NCBI RefSeq assembly: GCF_947179515.1
Contig: NC_067473.1
Location: 123,801,909-123,865,908 of the forward strand
Length of the DNA: 64,000 nucleotides
Reading direction: 5' to 3'
Origin: Apodemus sylvaticus
Taxonomy: Eukaryota > Chordata > Mammalia > Rodentia > Muridae
Shown piece after piece: positions 22,388-34,479 of this stretch. The translations under genes and the position numbers were made by a program. A model generated the notes under the pieces. It saw only the letters and a program-made list of their open reading frames with translations, was not told the DNA's origin and made no database searches. Positions within the stretch are counted from its first letter, which is position 1. The number at the start of each line of letters is the position of its first letter.

Positions 22388-22470
22388 GTGTGTGTGTGTA
22401 TGTGTGTGTGTGTGTGTGTGTATCTCTGTGTATGTATTATGTGTGTTTGTGTGCATTCACAAGTGCATAC
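22388..22470 (+). repeat. (TG)n-rich microsatellite
   Basis: TG units with scattered TA and TC changes, next to an antisense B4. Confidence 0.85.
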
Positions 22471-22499
22471 AGCTGCACATATACATATATTTGTGCATG

Positions 22500-22742
22500 T
22501 GTTGAGGGCAGAGGGCAGAGGGCAGCACCCCTCTTCTTGAATACTATCAGTAAGGGGCCATCTTCAACCTTGTCTTCTCACTGAGTCTGGAGCCCACTAA
22601 TTTGTCCCTGTCTCCCAATTCTGGGGTCACAGATACAGCTACTGAGTCTGGCCTTTTAGGGTGAGTGCTGGGAATTGGAGCTCAGGTGGACACACTTGTG
22701 CGGCAAGCACTCACTGGCCAAGCCATCCCTCTAACACCCGGC
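22500..22742 (-). mobile_element. B4 SINE
   Basis: CTTCTCACTGAGTCTGGAGC, TGTCTCCCAATTCTGGGGTC, then GCTGGGAATTGGAGCTCAGG and GCGGCAAGCACTCACTGGCC give the reversed B4 order. Confidence 0.75.
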
Positions 22743-23935
22743 CCCTATTTTGTTATTCTTGAGTTATATTTCATATATATTCAGCTCTTGCTTGGACAAT
22801 TTAATCTTTTAAATGAACTAAAGGGTAGAAAAAATTCCTCTGTGTGTTTGAAGCAGCTTCTCGAACAATCTCACAAGTTTATTTTAACTCTCCTCACACT
22901 TACATCCAAACTCCAGTTTGCTCATGACTTTAAACATTTCCTTTCTGGGCACCACCCAGAGGCAGCTTTCCCTTGTGTTGTATCCCAGAAAGGACACAGG
23001 CCTGACAGCTGGGACCTATCTTGAGGATCTAAAGCTGACATTCATTTTACCTATGGTATCCTGACCTTGATCCTCTCAGTACAGAAATAGGAAGTGGCTA
23101 TTTCATTATAGTGATGAAAACTAGACTCACAGAGAAGATATGAATGAAATCAACCATCAGCATGGTAGGATAGAATAATTACAAAGACGAGACCAACACA
23201 AAAGAGATGGTTTTTAGCTAATATGAAATTATACTGAAGAAGATAGTGATTTTTTTTTATTTTTGTTTTTGACCTTCTAACACACATGATAGGTTTTTTT
23301 TTTTTTTAAATCACTTCCATTTGTATCTAACATGACATCAGATGTGAGGGTTAGCAGTTAGCTTGAGTGAGAGACAGTGATGTATATGGGAAGAACCTGT
23401 AGAACCCAGAGTAGGAACTTTCAAGAGTAATGGAGTTATATGTTCAGTTTTCCTCCTGCCCAAACGGCCTGTGGTTGGGTGGGGCTTACTTCCACTGCCA
23501 AGTCCTCTGCACAGGTCTGCCTCATCGCTTCCCTGGCTTCTTTGATCTTCCTACGCGCACACCTGTTCATAGGTACGGAACAGCATCCTTGGGTCTGCAG
23601 CTGATGTCACCCGCATTCCTAGCACACAGCACAGTGGATGAACACTGGCACCATACTTCTGGATCCCAATAGGAAATAAAAATCCCAGCATACCCATCCT
23701 GTACTAGAAACTGGTTTGACTAACAAACCCTAAATAAGCCCCCCTCCTGTTCCGTTCCTCTCCGCCTATTCTTGACAAGGCCCTGACTGTTGCTGCCATG
23801 GAAGTCCATGAAAATGTGGACACTGAAGGGAGAAACTGCCCATGAAGCACGTGTCTACAGGTCATGGAACTTCTGCAGGAGACAAGCCTCAGCCCAGGAG
23901 ACACTATTCACCGAGGTCATGTCTGATACAGGTCC
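22743..23935. other. Intron 3 stretch, unassigned
   Basis: Two T-rich runs near 23251 and 23294; otherwise no feature. Confidence 0.45.
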
Positions 23936-23939
23936 TGGA

Positions 23940-24760
23940 TCATGAACTCTCAAACTTTAATAGTGAGGAGGAAAAAGCATTCCTGTTTTTAAAGAGTAGA
24001 CAAAATGTATAAGTAGTTACTTCATCAAAGATATACAAATGGCGAACAAGTCCAAGCACAGATGCTCAGTGTCAGTAGTCATGAAGAATGAAAATTAAAA
24101 CTCTAGAGAGACTCTGTTCCAGCTTACTAGACTAGCAAAAAATAAAAATAAAAATACACAAAATAGCAAGTCCTTGTTAAGGACCCAGAAAACAGACTTT
24201 CATACCCTACTGCAAAACGACAGAGCGTAGTAAATTGGTAATTTCTTACATACACATTTATCACAGAAGCCAGCCTCCTCAAGGCATTCATACAATAGAA
24301 ATGAAAACTATATTCATACAGAGATCTGTATCAAGTATTTAGAATGGCTTCATTTGCAACAGGAAAAACAGTGTTCAACAATTGCATAATGGATGAGAGT
24401 TACATCCATCAAATGGGACAGTGCGCCACAGTGAAAGAATGGCTGGCTGGGAAGATGAATAGTAAAGGCAGCAGTGCGGGTGACTCTCAACTGCAATGAA
24501 CTTGCTGATCCTGTTTATAGGGTATTACTTGGAAAAGAGAGCCTAATATTATGATATCATAATATTTGCCCAAACTTGCACAACTATATGCTGAGAAGAT
24601 GACTCTTCCGGCAGGTGAGTTTTACTTTAAAATTAAATGGAAGCACAGACACTGGGAACCCAAAAGGAAAATAAAAAGATCTTTAAGAGTCAGAGCATAA
24701 AACATTCTAAGCCTATGCTGAAATCAGGTTGAACCCTCTCCAGACACAAGCTGCATTTTC
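23940..24760 (+). mobile_element. Ancient L1M fragment
   Basis: AAAGATATACAAATGGCGAAC, then AGATGCTCAGTGTCAGTAGT and AATGAAAATTAAAACTCTAG mirror the late ORF2 of mammal-wide L1; the later part (TTGCAACAGGAAAAACAGTG, AACAATTGCATAATGGATGA) continues in order. Strongly decayed. Confidence 0.6.
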
Positions 24761-25728
24761 AACGTTCTCTTCTAATATCACAGAGAATAGGTGACAGATG
24801 AAAAAGGAAGTCACATCCCAACTCAGCTTTACCAGGGTTTGTTCGCTCCTGAAATCCACCAGCACTACACACCCGACTCAGCATTTCCCTTCCTCCCTCT
24901 CTGTGGCACTTTCTATTTATTGGGGATTTGCATTCACACAGAACACTCACAAAGACATCTGGTCCAAACATTATAAAGAGACATGGGAAAATTTACCTGC
25001 AAATGATTCACCCAGAACAGCCACAATATCAACTATGCAATGGTCTGATTACCCTAAAGAACCAAAACTTGGAGGATACAAAGTTATGGAATATAAATCC
25101 TTGTAGGATAAATAGACTTTCATTAAGCCAATTGTCTAATCACCTCATATAAAGAAATCCAAGAGATAATACAAGGTCTTACTTTGGAAATAGCCCATCC
25201 TGGATAAGAGCTGAAAGGAAGGATCCTCATATCAACCCCAAAGAGCTCCTGCTCCCACCAGCAGAAGCCCTCAGGGTCCTTTTACAGAAAGATATGCATC
25301 CACACCCCCTTCCAGTGGCTCCTAGGAGCATGAACACATTAGCAAGCAGCTGCATTACTGGACCTTAGCAGCAGAAAGTGATTTCTAAAGTATAGCAGGA
25401 ACTTACAAGATCCTGATGGATAGGAGACAGGAAATACCTGACCCTGGCAGCAGTAAGGAAATTGTACCTCCCAGCTCTCTCTGGGTTCAGAAACTCAGAA
25501 TGCTCTAAGTAAGGCACAGAAGAGTCCTTCTGACATCAGCGTGAAAAGACACCTCCTCAGGTCTAAGCCTATCTTGTCATTTTACATTTCCATCTTCAAA
25601 CTTGTTCTTTTGGGAAATCCTGGGTGAGGGACCACACTGAGCAGCATAGAAGAGAGTGGGAAGAAGTGCTATGAATAGAGACTGTTTCTATTGGGAGGAA
25701 AATTCCAAGAGACAGCAAGATAAGCAAA
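24761..25728. other. Intron 3 stretch, unassigned
   Basis: No repeat, RNA gene or exon recognised. Confidence 0.45.
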
Positions 25729-25817
25729 GCATACACACACACACACACACACTAAAACAAAGCAAAGCAAAGCAAAGCAAAACAAAACAAAACAACAACA
25801 ACAACAACAGCAACAAA
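25729..25817 (+). repeat. (CA)n(AAAGC)n(AAAAC)n(AAC)n compound repeat
   Basis: A graded series of simple units ahead of a B4A element. Confidence 0.9.
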
Positions 25818-25827
25818 AACCAGCCCA

Positions 25828-26200
25828 ATGCTAGGAGATGGCTCAGTAAAAGTCTTACCATGCAATTGAGAAGACATAGTTCAGATCCCTAACACCCATG
25901 CAGATTCTGGATGGGCATGGAGGCCTCTCTGTAATCCCAGAATTTGGGAGGTAGAGATCCCCAGGGCAAGCTTGTTAGCTAGATTAGATGAACAGAGTTG
26001 GTGAGCTCCAGGTATAGTAAGCAATCCTGCCTTTATAAACTAAGTGGAGAGTTATTGATGAAGACACCTGACACAAACCTCTGGGTTGTCTGCATAAGAG
26101 CACCCATGCACACATGAACCCACATAGGTGAACATGTACACATATGTACATGCAAAATACACCCACCGCCACCACGACCAACAACAACAACAACAACAAC
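25828..26200 (+). mobile_element. B4A SINE
   Basis: AGGAGATGGCTCAGTAAAAG, TAGTTCAGATCCCTAACACC, CTGTAATCCCAGAATTTGGG, GTTGGTGAGCTCCAGGTATA, then AAGACACCTGACACAAACCT and a CA/AAC-rich end. Confidence 0.85.
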
Positions 26201-26366
26201 AAAAATGCTCAACCACACTGCCTTTTGTGATTCACCAAATCCCTACAAAACTATCAGAGGTTCTGTGTTATGCCTGCTCTGTGGTCAAGGGCTAGCTCCA
26301 TCTTCAAATCACTGTAGCAGCAAACTGACCAGGATGAAGCACAGACTAGAACAGATAGATAGAAAG

Positions 26367-26448
26367 CAACCAGACAACCAGACAACCAGACAAACCAGAC
26401 AACCAGACAACCAGACAACCAGACAAACCAGACAACCAGACAACCAAA
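26367..26448 (+). repeat. Minisatellite of CAACCAGA with 33-bp higher-order unit
   Basis: Ten units in the order 8-8-8-9, 8-8-8-9, 8-8, where the 9-base unit is CAAACCAGA. The last unit is CAACCAAA. Confidence 0.95.
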
Positions 26449-26925
26449 CAAACTGGGCCAGGTTAAGCAAATCTAAAACTACATGGCAATTTTAACATCA
26501 GCAACAATAACAACACAAATCTTTTGAAGATGCAACCACTCCACACAATGCGCAGACTTTGGGGAGATCGCAGTCTAACCAAACAGAAAGGAATTGGGAG
26601 ACAAGAAGGAATGGCTCAATGTAGGTGCTAATTCAGGAGCTGTGGAGGAATCGGTGCTAATTTTGCTTTCTACAGAAAATGTATTTCAGCTACTTAGAAA
26701 ATTTCCCTTAGTTGTCCAGACAGATAATTAGCAATGAAAAGTCATGAATCCTGAGTTTACTTTAAAATCTTCCAGGAAAAAGCAAACCAGCAGGAAGTAG
26801 GTAGGAAGTCCTTGGTCTCAATTAAATATAGATGGTGTATTCATTTTGCTATCACCTCTATTTTATGTACACTTGAATATGTTCATAATAAAATGTGTTT
26901 TTTAAAACAAACAAACAAACAAACA
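26449..26925. other. Intron 3 stretch, unassigned
   Basis: Ends in (AAAC)n at about 26905-26925, the likely head of the adjoining B1-like element; nothing else recognised. Confidence 0.45.
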
Positions 26926-26929
26926 AGAA

Positions 26930-27040
26930 GATAGTGCTAGATGTGTTGGGACACACCTATAATCTTAGCACTTTGGAAGTGAAGGGTCAAGTTGGAGTCC
27001 AGCCTAGGTGAGATAGTGATACTGTGAGAACAAACAAAAG
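26930..27040 (+). mobile_element. PB1-like monomer
   Basis: GCTAGATGTGTTGGGACACA, CCTATAATCTTAGCACTTTG, then GAGTCCAGCCTAGGTGAGAT. Confidence 0.65.
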
Positions 27041-27044
27041 AAGA

Positions 27045-27110
27045 CATCATTCATTCCCACATCCGAAGTCCTCACTCATCAATCATTCATTCCTACATTC
27101 GAAGTCTGCA
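27045..27110 (+). repeat. Two-copy tandem duplication, about 34 bp
   Basis: TCATTCATTCCCACATCCGAAG is followed after 12 bases by TCATTCATTCCTACATTCGAAG. Confidence 0.85.
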
Positions 27111-28230
27111 CCCTAGGACTTAAGCTGAGTTCTACAAAACAATCTGAGGATGCCCCTGCATTGGAAGTTGCCTGTTCTTATTTCACAAGGTGAGAGATAG
27201 AGATGAAGGGGGCGGCAGAAAATGTGTACTTAAAGGAGAGTGGGGTTGGCTTCAGCCTAAGAAACTGATTAGCCCACCATGGGCCACCATTAACCCAGGT
27301 ACTGACCAGCAGCTGCCTTGAGGTTGTTCAAAGAAAGTCCCCTGAGGGATTCCTGAACATCACCTTTTACTGTGCTGGGGATGCTAATGTAATCAGTAGA
27401 TTGATGCTAACTTATTACTGGGATCCCAGAAGTTAATCTGTAACAAACAGACACTCCAACAAGGGCATACTAGAGTCACAAAGCCACTGGGTATCATTAC
27501 AGTCTCAGTGAGAGGTTGGTGCATAATCAAGCCAGACTCCAGGTAGGCCAATTGATAATCTGTCCAGGAACTGTAATTCCTGTGAATGCGGTTGAATCCA
27601 CAAAGTCTTCTAACTAGACCAGAGCCAAGGCTTGGGGGGGAAAGGCTACACTTAACGAGTTATTGTGACCTTGGATCCCTCTACTCTATGAACTCCTGAG
27701 TTTCCATTTTCTCACCAAGGAATGGAAGGTGTTTGAAGAATTGAAATATATAATCCAGAGGAGTAGTTCCCAAGGTCCCACCCCACCTGGGAGTTGATAC
27801 TCAGTTAATGGTTGGTAGAGTTGAGGGAGAAACATTTACTTCAATGGAGGACCCACTGATAAGGTGCTCATTCTCCTGTAAAGCACCCTTCACTTGCCCT
27901 CTGGAAGCAACACTAATAAAACTCACTGGGTCATTACAAAACAGAGTTGGGGGGCATGCAAGCAGAGGATGGGAAAAGGAAGGGGATCAGTGGAAGAGGG
28001 AGGGGGCGACAGAGGGGGAGATGGATATAGTTGTATCACAGGCCATATATATAATTAACATATAGTAATAAAAAATGGAAGACAAGAAAAACCTCCTATA
28101 ATCTATATAAAGACTCAGAACCATATAGGATGCATGCTCAACACAAGCCATAAGGAATCTGCTTGAAAAGTGGATCTTAGGTGCAAGCCAATAAATGATG
28201 CTCTGAAAATTTAAATCAGAAAGGATTTGC
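27111..28230. other. Intron 3 stretch, unassigned
   Basis: Contains the G-rich segment 27948-28022 and AT-rich sequence after 28030; no exon recognised. Confidence 0.4.
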
Positions 28231-28234
28231 CACT

Positions 28235-28370
28235 TGGCTAAGATGGCACCCATCTGCAATCTCAGCCGTGAGAGGCTGAGGAAGGAAGGAGAATGAGAAG
28301 CTCAGGGTGAAGCTAAACTATGTAGAAACAATGTATCTCACCAAAGTGGGGGCAAAAAAGAATTTTCTAG
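28235..28370 (+). mobile_element. B1/PB1-like fragment
   Basis: GGCTAAGATGGCACCCATCT, GCAATCTCAGCCGTGAGAGGC, then TATGTAGAAACAATGTATCTC; diverged. Confidence 0.45.
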
Positions 28371-28454
28371 AAGGCAACTTTTATTTGTGTTTTCAGTGAA
28401 GTCTGGCCCCTAGTATAGAACAAACTAAACTTGTTTGTTTCTGGTGGAGCCGTA

Positions 28455-28556
28455 CGCCCATTTTTTACCATTTAATGTGACTTTGGTAAGCTGCTCAACT
28501 CCTCTGAGCTGTGTTTTTATCTCAGTATCTCAGTTGTTGAATAGGGATGATATGCA
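28455..28556 (-). mobile_element. MIR fragment
   Basis: GTGACTTTGGTAAGCTGCTC, AACTCCTCTGAGCTGTGTTT, then GTTGAATAGGGATGATATGC. Confidence 0.6.
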
Positions 28557-28632
28557 TTTTTTTTTTTTTTTTTTTTTTGGTTTTTCAAGACAGGGTTTTT
28601 CTGTGTAGCTCTGGCTGTTCTGGAACTCACTT
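28557..28632 (-). mobile_element. B1 SINE, 3' truncated copy
   Basis: T tail, then CAAGACAGGGTTTTTCTGTG and GCTGTTCTGGAACTCACTT. The remaining half is absent. Confidence 0.85.
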
Positions 28633-28639
28633 AAAAAAA

Positions 28640-29750
28640 AGTTACGACTTCTTATGATGGTAATGAGTGTATTGATATGATAGTATGTGGCAAAGCAATT
28701 TCAGGTACATACAAGAGCCCCATATGACTGCCTGTTGCAGGCATCAGGCGTTGCAGAACTGTTTCCACAAAGGAGCAGGCTGCTTATTGTAGGAAAGAAC
28801 TAGAAACAAGTGCCCTGAAGGAGGGAGACAGATGTGTACAATACTGTGCTGACACAAGAAGATGCCTGATGCACTGTGTTGATTCCCAGTCTTCACATTT
28901 TAGGTTAAGCTTTTTGTTTTGGACAATGTACCCTGAGGTTCATGTGGCCAGTAGACTGTAGGTTGGACATACTTGCTAAATTCTGTGAAAAGTATAGCAA
29001 AAGAATAAACAAAACAAAAACGTGTAAACTGAAAAAGCAAAGACTGCCTATGTCCTTTAAAACAAGAAATAATTACTTCTCATACCTTGGTGCATCTGCT
29101 AAAGATTTGTTTTACTTGCACATTATATTATAATTATATTATAATGTATTATTATAAAATGATGTCAATTATAAATATATAGCTATTGGTAAACTACTGT
29201 TAATACGGCCTACTGTCCTGTGTCCCAGGATATAGCACAAAAAAAATCATAAGCACAGATAAACTTTGTCATTTTTAAAAGCTGGGACTTTTTTTGTGTG
29301 TGTAGGTCATCACCTGCTTCTTTGCTCAGTACTTTCCAGTGTGGTAAATCTACATCCTCATTCACAATGGCTGCACAGGAATCCTTCTTGGGTCAGCACA
29401 GTATTGTATTCATCTGTCTTCCTCCTGCAGGGTATTTGTTTCTAGTTCTTTCCTACAATAAGCAACATTAAAACAGTTCTGCAATGCTCTCACACAACTG
29501 TCCAACTGTTTCTTTAGATGTGGTATTGATGAACCAAGAAGCACCTAATTCTAAATGTTCTAATGGTGGTGGGGAAGCTGGCCTTGGTGCGATGGAGGCT
29601 AAAGGAGAAACGGTAGTAAAAGAAGAGTACCTTGCAGGTTCAGGCAAATGGCTCCTCATCCTTTTGTGAAAGGTTCTGGGTCAAACAGAAACAGAACTTG
29701 GGGATGGGAAGTTGGCAATATGTTAGCTGAGTTTTGTTCCTGAACCCATG
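28640..29750. other. Intron 3 stretch, unassigned
   Basis: AT-rich around 29120-29190. A B1-free, exon-free stretch by eye. Confidence 0.4.
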
Positions 29751-29754
29751 ATAA

Positions 29755-29975
29755 AAAGTCCGCTCGGTGTGCTGGCTTGTAATTCTAGCACTGGGAAGAC
29801 AGAGCTGCAGGATTCCTGAGTCTTCTTGTCAGTCAGTCTAGCCATGTTGACAAGCTCCAGGTTTACTGAGAGATCCCATGTCATAAGGAAAGCAATGGAG
29901 GAAAGCACCTATGTTAGCCTCTAGCTTTCTCATGCACTTGTACACAACTGCACATAACCCAAACATGTACATAAA
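29755..29975 (+). mobile_element. B4 SINE, partial
   Basis: GTGCTGGCTTGTAATTCTAG, GACAGAGCTGCAGGATTCCT, GTTGACAAGCTCCAGGTTTA, then the CACCTATGTTAGCCTCTAGC segment and a CA-containing tail. Confidence 0.7.
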
Positions 29976-29999
29976 CAAAGAGAGAGACAGAGGCAGAGA

Positions 30000-31760
30000 A
30001 ACAGGACTTGTGCTTTTACCTGGAAGCAAGCAATGTAAATAACAATAGCCCTTCTGAGGGCTCCTCCAGCCTGCCACTGGGGTCCCTCTGGTGAAGAACA
30101 GGTGGACGGAGAGATCAGAAAACCTGTCTCTGATCCCTCAAAGGCACCGGAGGATGCCTACTACACCCTACTCCCCATTGTGAATCTCAATGAATTCACA
30201 AACAGAATGAAAAGACAAAACATGTAGATATATCCAAGTAGTCAAAGTCTATATTCAATGGCCTCAAAACAGAGATGAGTCAGAAAGGGCAGACACTAGG
30301 CCAAGGGCTTTCCATCAACAAAATACTACACTGGGTGAAGAGGAAATAAGAGACCAGAAGTGCTCTCAGTCTCACCACTGGTGGTCACAACGGCTCTGGG
30401 CAAATTCCATAATCCTTTAACAATATGCTTACCAAAAACCTCCAGGTGATTACACCTGGGTTTGGTGTTTCCAGTCCCCCTTCCCTGACCACAATGTTAT
30501 CTTCTCTACTTTCATGACCTTTCTCGTTCTTGCTTTTTTTCATTTTTATCTTCCATCCTATGAATACATACTATCTGCTAAACCCTGTCCTGGGACCTTC
30601 ATTATTTCATGCTCAGTCTGAATACACCTTAGCAAATTCACGTTATTTTTGTTTGGCATTCTATAATATGATTCAGCTCATATGAAATAGATGGTTTCTA
30701 GTTTTCTCATCAGGATGTGGAAGAGCTACTCAATAAGTACTTGATGGCTCAATAAATAAATGCATACAAAGCTATACCTTCTCTTGTAAGTCCTTGGTGC
30801 CCAGCACATGAGACTCCTTCACACAATTTTAATACACTCTCTCAGACTCTGTTCTGAGAATGAGACCGACATCAAGAATCAGAAATGAACAAGGCTTACA
30901 TCCCATCTGTGTGCAGAAGAACAAGAGGCAGAGTAGCCTGCCCTGCTGAGAACCCCAGAATCCAGCAAGTAAAAGGTGACACCCAGCTCTGTCTAGGGCT
31001 TCCAGAGGCCCTTCCCAGACTTGGGCAAGAAAAAGTTCCACCACGTGTTGAAAGGGCAGGATTATTGCTCCTTCAAATAAGCATCTAAGTCCACACCACA
31101 CACTCTGATTTCCTCTTCCACCTACAACTAGAGTATTAAACTAGACTTTACTACTGAAGATTCTGGTTCAAATACTCTACTGCCCTACCAGAAAAGACCA
31201 GAAGGAATTGGCGCAAGAAAATGAAGTGCTGAAGGTACAAACTACACGTGTCAGAGAGTAGACATCTGCCTTCCATTCAGCTTAGCAGTGACACTCAAAT
31301 TTACCTGAATATCCCAGTTGCCTGGACAATTATTAAGACTGTCAATATGACTCCACCCCATTTGCTTGGGAGACACGGATTGGTTTCTTTATTTTAAGGG
31401 AATCTGCATTCATATTCCTCAGAGGGAAGGTGACCAATCCCTGTTCAGGGCTGGAAGGAGAAATCACTGTAGCTAAGTGGACAGACATTAGTAGGCATCT
31501 TCTTTCCTCTCTGCCAAGAGCTATGGCTTCCCACCAGCATGCTCTGTTCCCTCCTTAGGTGAAGGCTACCTGTTGTCCAAGACCTACCTGTCAGTGCCAC
31601 TAAGGGTGCTGGTGAATTGTGCCACATTACAAAGGTTTTTCCAAAATGTACTGAGGCTCCTGCATTCAAAGAGATACAGAAGCAACTGGGACAGAAAAGC
31701 CAAAGATTCAAAGTCCAACAGCAACCTTTGGCAGAGTCAATCAAAACTGCCAGGCTTTCT
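30000..31760. other. Intron 3 stretch, unassigned
   Basis: No element clear enough to name; open frames are short and overlap on both strands. Confidence 0.4.
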
Positions 31761-31767
31761 GGGGGTG

Positions 31768-31910
31768 TTGACACATATCCTAATCCCAGTGCTCTGCGGG
31801 TAGAGAGACAGGTGGATCTCTGTGAGTTCAAGGCCAGCCTGATCTACATTAGTGAATTTCAAGTAGCCAAGGCTATACAGAAGCCTCTGTCTTAAAACAA
31901 AGAACCCCAA
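31768..31910 (+). mobile_element. B1 SINE
   Basis: TTGACACATATCCTAATCCC, GACAGGTGGATCTCTGTGAG, TTCAAGGCCAGCCTGATCTA, then GCCTCTGTCTTAAAACAAAG. Confidence 0.88.
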
Positions 31911-32340
31911 ACTACCAGGCTTCTGATTCATCACATAGGGTGAAGGAAGTATTCAGCAGATAGGTCCCTGGCAAATTAATAGCAGAAAGTGAACCAACCC
32001 TTGGTCTTGGTGATTTGAAAGGAAGGCTGCATCCTCTGACCCCAGGAACTCACCAACTAGAGCCTAAGTGAGCTTTTCTGGGCAGATGAGCCATTTTCCA
32101 TTGATCATCCTTAATTTCCTACCGTTAATTTCTTTCTTTCTCTCTCTTTTTAAACAAGATCTGAAAATGTGTCCTCTAACCCAGAAAGATCAGAAGTCTA
32201 TTAACTTGTGTCATGTAATTCATTAAAACAAAACCACACGAAAACTTGACCATTTTCTAGTATGGTGTTAAGGCATTCCCTCCCCTGCTTCCCTTGCCCA
32301 CGTGTGGAGCTAAAATGGGTGGGAGAGGAGGCAAACCCTT
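31911..32340. other. Intron 3 stretch, unassigned
   Basis: No repeat recognised apart from a short TTTC/TC patch at 32128-32150. Confidence 0.4.
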
Positions 32341-32344
32341 GCAG

Positions 32345-32460
32345 GCTTTACTCTGGACTGTCAGTGAGGTCCTGGGCAGGCTACTTCATCCACTGATGAG
32401 AGCATCAGTTTCCTTACCAGATAGGAGGCAGAAGAGAGTGAGTCCTGCCTCGTTGAGTTT
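32345..32460 (-). mobile_element. MIR fragment
   Basis: GTCCTGGGCAGGCTACTTCA, then GCATCAGTTTCCTTACCAGA follow reversed MIR. Confidence 0.55.
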
Positions 32461-32694
32461 GTAGTAGAGATGGAGGGGGAAAGTAGGTCCTATGCTTTGT
32501 ATTGTGACTATCCAGAAAAAGGCAAGGGTGTCCTAGTTACCTTTTAAAAAGCTATTCTGCAGTCATGTTAGGGAAAAGAGCATTATGGCATGGAAAAGAA
32601 CATTAGCGCATGGATCACGTGTTCATGGTATTAAACACAAGTATCATGTCCATGTCTTTTTAACACATTAATAGACAAAAGGGGAAAATCATGT

Positions 32695-32830
32695 ATTTTC
32701 CTTCTATGTGTAAAATAAGCTTATAACATATATAAACACATATAAAACATGTTAATAACATAGATTAAACATGTATAAACATGTTTATAGCATATTTAAA
32801 CATATATAACACATGTTTAAAATATGTGCT
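32695..32830 (+). repeat. AT-rich tandem of ACATATAAA-like units
   Basis: Recurring AACATATATAAACA, AACATGTATAAACATG and similar words; low complexity with local palindromes. Confidence 0.75.
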
Positions 32831-32999
32831 TGCTCATATAGATTTGAGAAATTAAAATAAACCTGGCTTACCATAGTCAAAAAATAAGATGAGTCTTAAC
32901 TATTAAAGTAGCTGACAGCTGGCAGGCTTGAGCGCATGAGACCATTGTTTCTCAGGATAGCTAACCAATGTCAATTTTTGGCTTATCTTTTTGCCTCTT

Positions 33000-33115
33000 T
33001 TGGTTTTAGACAACATCTCAATATATTGACCAGGTGGTCTTGGAAGTCACAAAGTAGCCCGGGCTAGCCTTGAACTCATGATCCTCCAGATCATGCGCCA
33101 TATGGCTTCTTCTGT
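33000..33115 (-). mobile_element. B1-like fragment
   Basis: GACAACATCTCAATATATTG, then AGCCCGGGCTAGCCTTGAAC and TCATGATCCTCCAGATCATG are an old reversed B1 or PB1. Confidence 0.6.
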
Positions 33116-34080
33116 CCTTCCGAGAGACTAACTAAAGTGATTTCAGCTGTACCCCACCTTCCTCTCATGACAAGACCACAGCGATGGCTCCAGTGAGTCC
33201 GGAGACCTATACTGCCATTGACTGCTTTCAGGTCATCAGCAGCTGTTCTTATCTTTCAGGATTTACTTTAGAAATAATTCCTGCAGTGGGGATGCAGCGG
33301 GCAGACAGCATCACTCTGAGCAATCCTGCCACAGACAGAAGATGAAGCTGACAGCTCCTTGGGGAGCATTTAAAGCCTCTCCGAGGCAGTCTTGGTCTTG
33401 TATGGAGCTGCCAGAACCCTTGGGACAGCTGCCCACTTGGTTGAGGCAGCTTTTATGAAGCAAGAAATGGTTCCACAAGCAAGAAGTCAGTAGACTTTTA
33501 AAAACCACTGTAAGAAACACCCTAATACACAAACAACCAACAGTAAGGCTGCGGCCCAGTGGTCGGCTGTAGACAGGTGAAAACCAGCCAGGCCTAGGAC
33601 TCTAAGAAATGCTGCCACACCACAGACTGAAGCCCACAGACAAGCACCCATTTCTTCAGGGCTCAGGAAAACACATTCCTAATGATGGACCCACCTATCA
33701 GCCCCCAAATCCATGACAATCTGCCCAGAACGGAGTGACGTCCAGCCCTGGACCTAGAGTGTAAGGATGGGACTTGAACCTGCTAAGAAGCTTGCAGATC
33801 CGTTCTTGGATTTCCTAAAACCACAGGATATTAGTCAAATAAATCGATAAATACATAGCAGGTGTTGTGAGTTCCAGTATAAGATAAAAAACAAACAAAG
33901 GAAAACCCTACACAGCATGATAAGATACAAATGTGGTGCAAAACCAAAAGTGAAACCAAATGAATAGAAGAGATGAAGAAAACACCTGATTGCTCACTGG
34001 AGTCACAGGTTCTGACTCCAGGTTGTTCTTAAGCATCAACAACTTCAACAGAATTGGTGGCTGTTCCCACAGATGGACTG
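33116..34080. other. Intron 3 stretch near exon 3, unassigned
   Basis: No feature recognised; moderately GC-balanced sequence. Confidence 0.4.
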
Positions 34081-34084
34081 GAAT

Positions 34085-34260
34085 CATTGCTTTCTGAGTT
34101 CAAATCCTGACTGTGAATTCATAGCTGTGCAACCTTGAATAAGTCACTAAACCTCTCTGTAGTTTCCATCTATACAAGGGGCTATACCTACCTTACTGGG
34201 GGATTGGCTAAGCCATAATGTACAGGGTGGTGTCCTGCAAACGTCAGAAAGGACACCTGC
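34085..34260 (-). mobile_element. MIR SINE
   Basis: TTCTGAGTTCAAATCCTGAC, GCAACCTTGAATAAGTCACT, AAACCTCTCTGTAGTTTCCA, then GGGGCTATACCTACCTTACT. It ends about 55 bp beyond the exon 3 donor. Confidence 0.75.
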
Positions 34261-34316
34261 CTCCTTGCAACAAGGCAGTGAATGATGTCAAGTGTATTTA
34301 ACCAACAAGCAAATAC

Positions 34317-34479
34317 CTGAGGTGTCACAGGCATGTTTTCCTGTGGAGGGTTCCCTCTGAGGGGTGCTGCGCCTATAAATAATGTGCGGTTTGTTTTGTT
34401 CCTCTTCGTCCTCTTGCTCATCCGTGGACAGCAGTGGTTCAATAAAATAATCTCCATCATGAGACCGGAACGTGCCCAT
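34317..34479 (-). CDS. Adamts9: Adamts9 coding exon 3 (propeptide)
   Basis: Residues 174-227 plus one base of codon 228, 163 nt. The acceptor is TCTTCACAG|ATGGGC and the donor is CTCAG|GTATTT. It encodes MGTFRSHDGDYFIEPL, an acidic run EQEDEEEQNK, then REPSTGKHACDTS. The GTFRSHDGDYFIEPL block is strongly conserved in ADAMTS propeptides, and the cysteine in KHACDTS (Cys224) is the sort of propeptide cysteine proposed to contact the active site (inference). The first codon is Met where I recall Leu in human. Exon 3 sits between a 4.5-kb intron 2 and a 23.6-kb intron 3, so it is isolated from the other exons. Confidence 0.95.
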
